Under the pieces are notes generated by a model. The model searched no databases, had not been told where the DNA came from, and saw only the letters and a program-made list of their open reading frames with translations. The position numbers and the translations under genes were made by a program. From an uncultured Lachnospiraceae bacterium (GTDB lineage: Bacteria > Bacillota > Clostridia > Lachnospirales > Lachnospiraceae), in assembly GCA_900320325.1 (NCBI GenBank), contig ONRU01000008.1, forward strand, positions 1-32,699: a stretch of DNA of 32,699 bases, read 5' to 3'. Below, one piece after another: positions 7,366-14,810 of this stretch. Within the stretch, counting starts at the first letter, position 1. Every line of letters begins with the position of its first letter.

Positions 7366-8178
7366 ATGGGCGCCCGCAGAGATAACAGCGGCAGAAAAGA
7401 AGAAAATCAGAAAGAACGCAGGAAAAACAGAAACAGGCGCAGGCGCCTGCATCTGATCGACGGGATCCGGGGCCTGACCCTGGTCAGTATGATCCTGTAT
7501 CACGCGGCCTGGGACGCGGTCTATCTGCTGGACTATCCGTGGAGATGGTACCAGAGCAGCGGCGCCTTTCTGTGGCAGCAGAGCATATGCTGGACCTTTA
7601 TCCTTTTGTCGGGCTTCTGTATCCCCATGTCCCGCAAACCAGTCCGCAGGGGTATCCTGATCTTTGCTATGGGCGCCCTGATTACCGGCGTGACCATGGT
7701 ATTTGTACCGGATGAGAGGGTGATCTTCGGGGTCCTGACCCTGATCGGCACCTGCATGATCCTGCTGGGAGTATTTGAACCCCTTCTGGAGAAGCTGCCC
7801 GCCTGGGAAATGCTTCCACTGAATTTTCTCTTCTTCCTTCTGACCAGATCGATCAACAGCGGCTATCTGGGGATCGGCCCCCTGAAACTCCTGCAGCTCC
7901 CGGGATCCCTTTACAGCGGCTGGGTCTCTGCTTATCTGGGATTTCCGCCCGCCGGATTCCGGTCGACCGATTACTTTTCGGTCATACCCTGGATTTTTCT
8001 GTATCACTGCGGGTATTTCCTCTGCAGGACCTTCAAACAGGCAGGCCTGTTCAAAAACAGGATCTTTAAGGTCAGGATCCCCGTGGCCGACTGGCTGGGC
8101 CGCCATTCTCTGGCAGTCTATATGCTCCATCAGCCCATTCTCTATCTGATCGTGCTGGTCATTCAGCAGTGGGGATGA
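7366..8178 (+). CDS. DUF1624 / HGSNAT-like membrane acyltransferase
   Basis: A polytopic membrane protein of the heparan-alpha-glucosaminide N-acetyltransferase-like (DUF1624) family. After a very basic tail of about 30 residues, it shows the family opening HLIDGIRGLTLVSMILYHAA WD, where the conserved His is proposed to take part in acyl transfer, and then about six to seven hydrophobic segments, ending with LGRHSLAVYMLHQPILYLIV, another conserved block. The substrate is unknown; relatives acetylate sugars across membranes, so modification of an envelope glycan is plausible. The ATG has AGGAAGGG at 7351-7358. Its last 20 bases overlap the end of the convergent tetR gene. Confidence 0.88.
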   Translation: MGARRDNSGRKEENQKERRKNRNRRRRLHLIDGIRGLTLVSMILYHAAWDAVYLLDYPWRWYQSSGAFLWQQSICWTFILLSGFCIPMSRKPVRRGILIFAMGALITGVTMVFVPDERVIFGVLTLIGTCMILLGVFEPLLEKLPAWEMLPLNFLFFLLTRSINSGYLGIGPLKLLQLPGSLYSGWVSAYLGFPPAGFRSTDYFSVIPWIFLYHCGYFLCRTFKQAGLFKNRIFKVRIPVADWLGRHSLAVYMLHQPILYLIVLVIQQWG

Positions 8179-8782
8179 TCTCCTGCTGTCGCATGATGCT
8201 GCGGATGGAGTCGAACAGATAAGGCTTGAGCGCCTCGATGGGAAGGGGATCCTGATACAGGATCGAGCTGTAGCAGCAGGAGCTGAGCAGTTCGATGATC
8301 ATAAAGATCATCACTTCCGGATTCTTATACCGGACTTTGGAGGACCGGAAAGCTTCTTCAATAATAGCGGGAAGGCTGCCATCATCCTCGTCTCCGGCTG
8401 CCAGGATCTGTGATTTGAAAATGCCCCAGCTCAGATTTTTGGAGATGAAACGCAGCAGGACCGGATCGCGGCTGAACTGGCTGATGATGTGGTCGGCCAG
8501 AAAGACGATCCTGTCCTCCAGTGTCTCCAGGTCGGTTTCCTGCAGGGACCGGTCGGCCAGCATAAAGACCTGTGAAGCCTTTCTGGCGATCAGCCGGTTG
8601 CGCAGGTCATACTTATCCTTGAAATACAGATAAAAGGTCCCCTTGGCGACCCCTGCCTTTTCGGCAATATTTGATATAGTGGTATTTTGGATGCCCTCTC
8701 TGGTGTACAGCTCAAAAGCTGTATTCAGAAGGGCGTCTTTTTTTAGTTTTTTATTCGCTGCGGTTTTGCCGTTCGCTTTCAC
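8159..8782 (-). CDS. TetR-family transcriptional regulator
   Basis: A ligand-responsive repressor of the TetR family. The helix-turn-helix spans about residues 15-60: DALLNTAFELYTREGIQNTT, then ISNIAEKAGVAKGTFYLYFKDKYDL, which is textbook TetR. The remaining helical part is the ligand-binding and dimer domain. I chose the GTG at 8780-8782 because AAGAGG lies seven bases upstream of it; an in-frame ATG at 8839 has no ribosome binding site and would make the start overlap the predicted operator. The gene is divergent from the MMPL transporter, the usual layout for a repressor of a drug or lipid exporter, and three related palindromes lie between them. Confidence 0.9.
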   Translation of the reverse strand: MKANGKTAANKKLKKDALLNTAFELYTREGIQNTTISNIAEKAGVAKGTFYLYFKDKYDLRNRLIARKASQVFMLADRSLQETDLETLEDRIVFLADHIISQFSRDPVLLRFISKNLSWGIFKSQILAAGDEDDGSLPAIIEEAFRSSKVRYKNPEVMIFMIIELLSSCCYSSILYQDPLPIEALKPYLFDSIRSIMRQQEIIPTAE

Positions 8783-8825
8783 TGTGATGCCTCTTTTCCC
8801 GGACTGTGTATATTCCGTCCTGATA

Positions 8826-8838
8826 TGAACGCGGTTCA
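8826..8838. promoter_or_regulatory. TetR operator candidate 1 (tetR leader)
   Basis: TGAACGCGGTTCA is a perfect palindrome with a three-base centre, and its match extends to 8823-8841. It has the same layout (TGAnC, three bases, GnTCA) as the two sites near the MMPL promoter. It lies just after the predicted -10 of tetR, where binding would block the gene, as in autorepression. Confidence 0.6.
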
Positions 8839-8845
8839 TATATCA

Positions 8846-8875
8846 TTTATATAAATATGTTCAAAAAAAATTCAA
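8846..8875 (-). promoter_or_regulatory. Candidate tetR promoter
   Basis: On the minus strand TTGAAT (8875-8870) and TATAAA (8851-8846) are separated by 18 bases in an AT-rich stretch. Transcription would start near 8839 and run into the palindrome at 8826-8838. Confidence 0.45.
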
Positions 8876-8913
8876 ATGGTCTGAAAAATCAGCCAAATTA
8901 ACCGGCACAAATA

Positions 8914-8942
8914 TTGACCGGCAGTCATTTATGTGGTATAAC
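8914..8942 (+). promoter_or_regulatory. Promoter of the MMPL transporter gene
   Basis: TTGACC (8914-8919) and TATAAC (8937-8942) have a 17-base spacing, close to consensus at both boxes. The start of transcription would be near 8949, giving a leader of about 148 bases before the ATG at 9097. One TetR operator candidate overlaps the -35 box and another lies shortly downstream. Confidence 0.75.
8915..8927. promoter_or_regulatory. TetR operator candidate 2 (overlaps the -35 box)
   Basis: TGACCGGCAGTCA matches the neighbouring site TGACCAACGGTCA in the left arm and in four of five right-arm bases. It overlaps the -35 box of the MMPL promoter, so a bound repressor would exclude RNA polymerase. 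Confidence 0.5.
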
Positions 8943-8960
8943 ACTTTTGCGAAAGAAAAA

Positions 8961-8973
8961 TGACCAACGGTCA
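8961..8973. promoter_or_regulatory. TetR operator candidate 3 (downstream of the start point)
   Basis: TGACCAACGGTCA is a perfect palindrome with a three-base centre, extended by one more pair at 8960/8974. Its centre lies 46 bases from that of site 2 and about 18 bases after the predicted transcription start. Confidence 0.6.
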
Positions 8974-9096
8974 TATTGATACGATAACCCAGGCCGGAAT
9001 CCTTTGCAAGAGAAATATGAAAAAGAATTCAAGCCTCAGAAGTGGAGAATTTCACGGACCGGACCTGTCCGGCCGTTAGATTTCCGGGAGCAGAAA

Positions 9097-11187
9097 ATGA
9101 GAAATATCAGCAAGGCAATCGTAAAACACAGAGTCCTGATCCTTATTCTGGCGGTTTTACTGGCAGTCCCCGCAGCCATTGGCTACATCCATACCAGGGT
9201 CAATTATGATCTGCTGGTATATCTGCCGGATGAGATCGACACCATGAAGGGGCAGGATATCCTGATTGATGAATTTGGCACAGGCGCTTTTTCCCTCTTT
9301 GTGGCAGACGGGCTGAAAGACCGGGAGGCGGCAGATCTGAAAAAAGAGATTGAACAGATCGACCATGTCAAAAAGGTGCTCTGGTATGATACCTTCCTCC
9401 CACTGTCGGTTCCAAAGGAAATGCTGCCGGCGGAAGTTTATGACGCGTTTAACGAAGGGGACGCGACTTTGATGTTCATTCTCTTCGATGATTCGACCTC
9501 GGCGGACGGAACACTGGCGGCGGTCCAGGAGATCCGGAAAGCGGCGGATGAGAGATGCTTCCTGAGCGGAATGTCAGCGATCCTGGTCGATACCAAGGAC
9601 CTGTCTGAAGCGGAGACACCGGCCTATGTAGCCATTGCGGTCATACTGGCGGCCATCGTACTCTCCCTGGCCATGGATTCTTTAATAATCCCCTATCTTT
9701 TCCTGGCAAGTATCGGCCTGGCCATTATCTATAACCTGGGATCCAATTTTTTCTTAGGCAGTATTTCCTATGTGACCAAAGCCATTGCGGCAGTCCTGCA
9801 GCTGGGCGTTACCATGGACTATTCCATTTTCCTCTGGCACAGCTATGAGGCCCAGCTGGACACGGGAAAAGAAAAAGATGACGCCATGGCGTCCGCGATC
9901 GAGGAGACCTTCAGTTCCATCGTAGGAAGCTCGGTCACCACTGTTGCCGGATTTATCGCCCTGTGCTTCATGAGCTTTACACTGGGCCTGGATCTGGGCA
10001 TTGTCATGGCCAAAGGCGTGTGCTTTGGTGTAGTCGCCTGCGTAACAGTCCTGCCCTCTATGATCCTCTGCCTGGATAAGATCCTGCAGAAGACCCGTCA
10101 CAAACCACTGCTGCCGGACTTCAAAGGACTGGGCCGTTTCATCACCGGTCATTACAGGATCTGGCTGGTCCTTTTCCTGGCCATGCTGGGACCCGCAGTG
10201 TGGGGCTACACCCATACCAGCGTTTACTACAACCTGGATTCCACCCTGCCCAGGGATCTGCCCAGTGTCGTCGCCAATGAGAAACTGGACGCCACTTTCA
10301 ACATGGGCGCGACGGACATGCTCCTGATCGACGCGGATATTCCAGCCAGGGATATATCGGCCATGGCCGGGCAGATGGAATCTGTGGACGGTGTTAATTT
10401 TGTGATCGGACTCAATACGATCAAAGGCGGTGCCCTGCCTGACGAAATGATCCCGGCCCATCTGAAAGAGAGCCTGGGAAATGAGAACTGGCAGCTGCTG
10501 ATCATCGGCTCCGAATACGCGGTCGCCAGTGAAGAAGTCAACAGACAGTGCGATTCTCTGGAGGCAATCGCGAAAAAGTATGATTCCGGGGCTATGCTGA
10601 TCGGGGAAGCCCCCTGTACCCGGGATCTGATCCGGATCACGGACCGGGACTTCAAGACCGTTTCAGCAGTATCGATCGGTGTAATTTTCCTGATCATCCT
10701 GCTGGTATTCCGGTCCCTGTCGCTTCCTTTCATTCTGGTCGCGACCATTGAATTCGGTATTTTCATCAACCTGGGCATTCCGGCCTTTACCGGTAAGGTG
10801 ATCGCTTTCGTCTCTTCGATCGTGATCGGCACGGTCCAGCTGGGTTCGACCGTAGACTATGCCATATTGATGACGACCCGGTACAGGCGCGAACGGCTGA
10901 GCGGTAAAGAAAAAACAGAGGCGATCGAGACGGCCGTTGATACCAGCGCCAAGTCCGTTATGGTCAGCGCCATTTCCTTCTTCGCGGCCACATTCGGCGT
11001 AGGCGTTTATTCCAATATTGATATGATCAGTTCCCTGTGCACATTGATGGCCCGGGGCGCCCTGATCAGTATGGTCTGTGTCATTCTGGTCCTGCCTTCC
11101 CTGCTGATGCTGCTGGACGGGGTCATTATGGCCACTTCCACAAAAGGAGGAAGCCGGCCGGCCGACATGGAAAAAGCGCGTGTATGA
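9097..11187 (+). CDS. MMPL/RND-superfamily transporter
   Basis: A large membrane transporter of the MMPL branch of the RND superfamily, which moves lipids or hydrophobic compounds using the proton gradient. It has the repeated plan of the family: a first membrane helix (VLILILAVLLAVPAAIGYI), a large outer domain, five more helices, then the same again in the second half (outer loop after YNLDSTLPRDLPSVVANEKL, followed by IGVIFLIILLVFRSL and later helices). Each half contains the family pattern before a Tyr-Asp pair or similar: QLGVTMDYSIFLWHSYEAQ and QLGSTVDYAILMTTRYR, where the Asp-Tyr is the likely proton-relay site. The ATG at 9097 is preceded by GGGAG; a TTG at 9004 would add 31 unconserved residues. 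It is followed by a secreted heptad-repeat protein, a probable partner. Confidence 0.93.
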   Translation: MRNISKAIVKHRVLILILAVLLAVPAAIGYIHTRVNYDLLVYLPDEIDTMKGQDILIDEFGTGAFSLFVADGLKDREAADLKKEIEQIDHVKKVLWYDTFLPLSVPKEMLPAEVYDAFNEGDATLMFILFDDSTSADGTLAAVQEIRKAADERCFLSGMSAILVDTKDLSEAETPAYVAIAVILAAIVLSLAMDSLIIPYLFLASIGLAIIYNLGSNFFLGSISYVTKAIAAVLQLGVTMDYSIFLWHSYEAQLDTGKEKDDAMASAIEETFSSIVGSSVTTVAGFIALCFMSFTLGLDLGIVMAKGVCFGVVACVTVLPSMILCLDKILQKTRHKPLLPDFKGLGRFITGHYRIWLVLFLAMLGPAVWGYTHTSVYYNLDSTLPRDLPSVVANEKLDATFNMGATDMLLIDADIPARDISAMAGQMESVDGVNFVIGLNTIKGGALPDEMIPAHLKESLGNENWQLLIIGSEYAVASEEVNRQCDSLEAIAKKYDSGAMLIGEAPCTRDLIRITDRDFKTVSAVSIGVIFLIILLVFRSLSLPFILVATIEFGIFINLGIPAFTGKVIAFVSSIVIGTVQLGSTVDYAILMTTRYRRERLSGKEKTEAIETAVDTSAKSVMVSAISFFAATFGVGVYSNIDMISSLCTLMARGALISMVCVILVLPSLLMLLDGVIMATSTKGGSRPADMEKARV

Positions 11188-11198
11188 AGGATATACAG

Positions 11199-11246
11199 TT
11201 GACATCCGCAGAAAAACGGGTAAGTTAATAGTTAGAACTATCTAAC
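11199..11246 (+). promoter_or_regulatory. Possible internal promoter and inverted repeat
   Basis: A perfect TTGACA (11199-11204) lies 12 bases after the transporter stop, but the matching -10 (TAAGTT at 11221 or neighbours) is poor. Just downstream GTTAG (11231-11235) and CTAAC (11242-11246) form an inverted repeat around AACTAT, a size typical of regulator binding sites. The heptad-repeat gene might therefore have its own control in addition to read-through. Confidence 0.3.
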
Positions 11247-11318
11247 CTGTCTTTACTGTTATGGACAGGCGCGGCGGCGGACGCTGCCGGAAAGGGAAAC
11301 AGATAAGGTGAACATATT

Positions 11319-14300
11319 ATGAAAAGATGGAATATTGCAGCCGCAAAATCTCCCAGGGTTCTCGGTGTACTGCTGTCAGTTACTCTGAGTATGAGCATGT
11401 TCGGAAACTTTACGGCCACCGTACAGGCCGCGGAAAGATCTTTCCCTGAAAGATCTTTTGTGGAAAGATCTTTCCCTGAAAGGTCTTTTGTGGAAAGATC
11501 TTCTGTGGAAAGATCTTTTGTGGAAAGATCCTCTATTGAAACACTCCGGACAACGGAGACGGGTAAGACCGCCAAAAAGCACAGCAGCGAATCCGGCAAG
11601 GCTGAGACTGTATATGTTATGGCGGATGCCGACGGCGCCACCAGGGAGATCATCGTCAGTGAGTGGCTGCGGAACCAGAGGGGTTCTTCGGTTCTGGAGG
11701 ACTTTTCCAATCTGACAGATATTGAAAATGTGGAGGGCTATGAAGAGTTCACAAAGAACAGCGACGGTTCCATGACCTGGCAGGCCGATGGCTCCGATAT
11801 CTATTATCAGGGAAGAACCGACGCGAAACTCCCGGTCGGTGTCAGCCTCTCCTATAAGCTGGACGGGAAGGAGATCGCGGCAGATGAACTGGCCGGAAAG
11901 AGCGGCAGAGTCACGATCCGCTTTGACTATACCAATAACCTGACTGCAGAGACCATGGTCAACGGAAAAGAGGAGACCATCGCGGTCCCCTTTGCCATGA
12001 TCAGCGGCGCCGTTCTGGACGGGGACCGGTTCAGCAATATCGAAGTCACCAATGGAAAAGTGGTTTCCGAAGGCAGCAACAATATCGTTGTCGGCATGGC
12101 TTTCCCCGGTCTGAAGGAAAGCCTGAATCTGTCCGTGATCAAAAAGAACTTTGATGACGAAGAAGATAAAAAGAAACTGGATGACCTGGAAGAAGATATC
12201 CCGGATTATGTGGAGATCACAGCGGATGTCACGGACTTCAAGCTGGACATGACCCTTACCATGGCCTCTTCTGACCTGCTGAATGACCTGAATCTGGATG
12301 ATATCGATACAAGTGAACTGAAGGATTCCATGAACGACCTGGATGAGGCCACACAGGAACTGATTGACGGCGTAGATGAGCTTAAGGACGGGACCGGCCA
12401 GCTGGCAGACGGTGCCGGTGAACTTTCGGACGGCGCCGGTCAGCTTTCGGACGGTGCAGGACAGCTTTCGGATGGCGCGGACAAACTTGCGGACGGCGCC
12501 GGAACGCTGGATTCGTCTGTCGGTCAGGCGCAGGATAAGGCAGACCAGCTGGCGGACGGCGCCAAAAAGGTCTCGGACGGGGCGGATCAGGTCTCAGACG
12601 GCACTGCGCAGCTGAATGGCCAGGTACCTGCCCTCACAGAGGGCGTCAGTGCCCTTTATGAAGGGGCGAAGCAGCTCAGGGACGGCAGTTCTCAGGCCAA
12701 AGACGGCGCGGATCAGCTGGCTGCTGCTGCTGCTGAGCTTCTGATCAAAACAGGTCAGCTTTCTGACAGCGCGGATCAGCTGGCAGCTGGCGCGCAGAGC
12801 GTGTCAGACGGGATCGGACTGGTGGACCGGAATCTGAATACACTGTACGACGGCATGGGCCAGCTGGCGGAAGGCACGGCCTCTCTGGAAGAGAATACAA
12901 AGAATCTGAATGCCGGTATGGCCCAGGTGGCCGGCGGCCTGCAGCAGGCCAGCCAGGCGGTCCAGCAGCTGGACAAAGGCCTTTCCGGGCTGGATGACCT
13001 GGATCCCGACAAGATCCGGTCTTCCCTGTCCGCGCTGACCCGGGTCGATCCGGAAGAACTCAGCAGCAAAGCGAAATCGCTGAGTTCGACAGCAGGCAGG
13101 CTGAACGGACTGCGTGAGAACCTGGAGGGCCTGAAGACGGCTGCGGAATCCGCGCGGGATGCCGCCGGATCCCGGGCAGACGGGTATAAGAGTGATATGG
13201 ACAGCGCGAAGGCGGATATGGAAGCGGCGGCGGCAAAGCTGGCGGAAACCCCTTCCAAAGGCGGCGCGGAGGAGCCTTCCAAACCCGGCGCGGACGCGGT
13301 ATATGCCGCCATCGAAAATCTTGGTGTCAGTGAGAACAAGGATGAGGAAGGCAATGTGACCGGTGCTGACCTGACCGGTAAGGGAGATGTCCAGAGCGCG
13401 CTGGATGATTATGTCAGCGCGGTCAACGCGTATCAGGAGGATATGGAGGCTTATGCCAAAGCCAGTGAACCGGCGGATCAGTCCGGCGACAAGGCGGATT
13501 ATGATGACGCTTTTGACCGTTATCAGAGCGCCCAGGCTTCCTATGAGGATGCCATGGCTGAATATAATCAGCAGACCGCTGTTGCGGGCCTTGCCGGGCT
13601 TGCGGCAGCCTCCCTGCCGGACGACAGTACAGTTGAGGCCATGACGGCATCCGCGGAGGAACTGAGCACCCTGCTGGAACAGCTGTCCACACTGGCTTCA
13701 CAGACCCAGCTCCTGGACGGAGCACTGGCGGACGCGGACAAGCTGCAGCAGCTGCGGCAGGCAGTCAGTCAGCTGGCAGATCCCCAGACCGGTCTGCCCG
13801 CTCTCGCGGCAGGCGCGGAACAGCTTTATGAAGGAACACAGGTCATGGCGGAAGCAGTACCGGAAGCGGCAGGACAGGGCGTACCCACCCTCAATCAGGG
13901 GATGCAGCAGGCTTATGGCGGCCTTGGCCAGATCATTGAAGGCATTGAGTCGACGGATGATCCCGAAACAGAGCAGAATGAGACCGGTCTGATCAGCGGT
14001 GCCGGTCAGGTCAGCGCGGGCTCCGGCGCCATCGCGGCGGCCATTCATCAGCTGGAAGAGCAGGGGATGACCCCCCTGGCAGGCGGCGCGTCTTCTCTGG
14101 CGGACGGAGCGGACCAGCTGTATACCGGCAGCAGCCAGGTGGCGGACGGCCTTGGGCAGCTGGACGGTAAGGCATCTCTCCTGTCGGACGGTGTCGGCAA
14201 ACTGGCATCGGGCGCTTCCCAGGTGGCGGACGGCGCTTCTCAGATCGCCAACGGCGCGGGTGCTTTTGCGGATGGTATGGATCAGCTGAAGGACGGTACG

Positions 14301-14645
14301 GCACAGCTCGCCGAAGGCAGTGATACGCTGGCAGACGGCGCGGGTCAGCTGGCGGACGGCGCGGACCAGCTGGCGGACGGTGCGGGTCAGCTGGCGGACG
14401 GCAGCGCGGAACTGGATGACGGCGTGCAGAAACTGGTGGATGGCCTGAAGGAATACAACGAAGAGGGCATCCAGAAGCTGGTCGGCATGTTCGGTGATGA
14501 CCTGACAGAGGTCACAGACAGGATCAGGGGCCTGAAGGACGCGGCTGTTGATTACAACAACTACGCCGGCGCGGTCAGGGATGACAACAACAGTGTCAGA
14601 TTTATCTTTAAGACAGCCGGAATCGGCTCCGATGAGGAAGACTGA
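11319..14645 (+). CDS. Secreted Leu/Gly heptad-repeat protein, partner of MMPL
   Basis: This 1108-residue protein has a signal peptide (hydrophobic VLGVLLSVTLSMSMFG, cleavage probably after VQA or QAA near residue 37), then seven copies of a five-residue ERS repeat (39-73), then a beta-rich domain (about 90-330). A first block of xxxLxxG heptads (about 345-440; GQLADGAGELSDGAGQLSDG and similar) is followed by a long Ala/Gln-rich helical region (about 480-860) and a second heptad block (about 927-1047). The heptads are those of YhgE/Pip- and EsaA-like envelope proteins, but here no C-terminal membrane helix is visible, so it should be released or held by partners. RBS AAGGTGA precedes the ATG. 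A strong terminator follows. Function is unknown; the link to the transporter is inference from adjacency. Confidence 0.85.
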   Translation: MKRWNIAAAKSPRVLGVLLSVTLSMSMFGNFTATVQAAERSFPERSFVERSFPERSFVERSSVERSFVERSSIETLRTTETGKTAKKHSSESGKAETVYVMADADGATREIIVSEWLRNQRGSSVLEDFSNLTDIENVEGYEEFTKNSDGSMTWQADGSDIYYQGRTDAKLPVGVSLSYKLDGKEIAADELAGKSGRVTIRFDYTNNLTAETMVNGKEETIAVPFAMISGAVLDGDRFSNIEVTNGKVVSEGSNNIVVGMAFPGLKESLNLSVIKKNFDDEEDKKKLDDLEEDIPDYVEITADVTDFKLDMTLTMASSDLLNDLNLDDIDTSELKDSMNDLDEATQELIDGVDELKDGTGQLADGAGELSDGAGQLSDGAGQLSDGADKLADGAGTLDSSVGQAQDKADQLADGAKKVSDGADQVSDGTAQLNGQVPALTEGVSALYEGAKQLRDGSSQAKDGADQLAAAAAELLIKTGQLSDSADQLAAGAQSVSDGIGLVDRNLNTLYDGMGQLAEGTASLEENTKNLNAGMAQVAGGLQQASQAVQQLDKGLSGLDDLDPDKIRSSLSALTRVDPEELSSKAKSLSSTAGRLNGLRENLEGLKTAAESARDAAGSRADGYKSDMDSAKADMEAAAAKLAETPSKGGAEEPSKPGADAVYAAIENLGVSENKDEEGNVTGADLTGKGDVQSALDDYVSAVNAYQEDMEAYAKASEPADQSGDKADYDDAFDRYQSAQASYEDAMAEYNQQTAVAGLAGLAAASLPDDSTVEAMTASAEELSTLLEQLSTLASQTQLLDGALADADKLQQLRQAVSQLADPQTGLPALAAGAEQLYEGTQVMAEAVPEAAGQGVPTLNQGMQQAYGGLGQIIEGIESTDDPETEQNETGLISGAGQVSAGSGAIAAAIHQLEEQGMTPLAGGASSLADGADQLYTGSSQVADGLGQLDGKASLLSDGVGKLASGASQVADGASQIANGAGAFADGMDQLKDGTAQLAEGSDTLADGAGQLADGADQLADGAGQLADGSAELDDGVQKLVDGLKEYNEEGIQKLVGMFGDDLTEVTDRIRGLKDAAVDYNNYAGAVRDDNNSVRFIFKTAGIGSDEED
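11433..11537 (+). repeat. Seven tandem 15-bp repeats, each with a palindromic core
   Basis: Seven head-to-tail units of 15 bp begin GAAAGATCT or a one-base variant and encode ERS-F/S-P/V/I. Several units hold the perfect palindrome GAAAGATCTTTC. The two unit types ending CCT and GTG alternate at first, suggesting growth by duplicating a 30-bp pair. Being in phase with the reading frame, changes in copy number would lengthen or shorten the protein without breaking it. Confidence 0.9.
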
Positions 14646-14741
14646 GGGACTGGCGGAAGACGTCCGTACCAGAGCGGCGGCGCCGTGTCAGAGATAAGAC
14701 CGGATCGGCAGACAGACTGGGAAAACAGAATCAGAAACCGT

Positions 14742-14777
14742 AAAGAGGGCCGGACGTGTGAACGTCCGGCCCTCTTT
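14742..14777. terminator. Strong bidirectional terminator
   Basis: A 16-bp perfect, GC-rich stem (14742-14757 with 14762-14777) closes on a GTGA tetraloop. On the plus strand it runs into TTTTAT, ending the heptad-repeat transcript. The A run on the other side gives a T run on the minus strand, so it can also end the phosphohexomutase transcript. Confidence 0.93.
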
Positions 14778-14810
14778 TATATGAGAATGGAAAACAAAGA
14801 TTGATGATGA

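Noticed and set aside
9004..9096. TTG start giving the transporter 31 extra residues
   Set aside because: There is no ribosome binding site at the TTG, the extra residues are not hydrophobic or family-like, and GGGAG precedes the ATG at 9097.
11433..11537. CRISPR-like reading of the 15-bp repeats
   Set aside because: Units are directly adjacent with no spacers, too short for CRISPR repeats, and in frame inside a coding sequence.
11225..11710. Minus-strand ORF with repeated DLSTKDLS units
   Set aside because: The repeats are the reverse reading of the palindromic 15-bp units in the secreted protein gene, so they carry no separate information.
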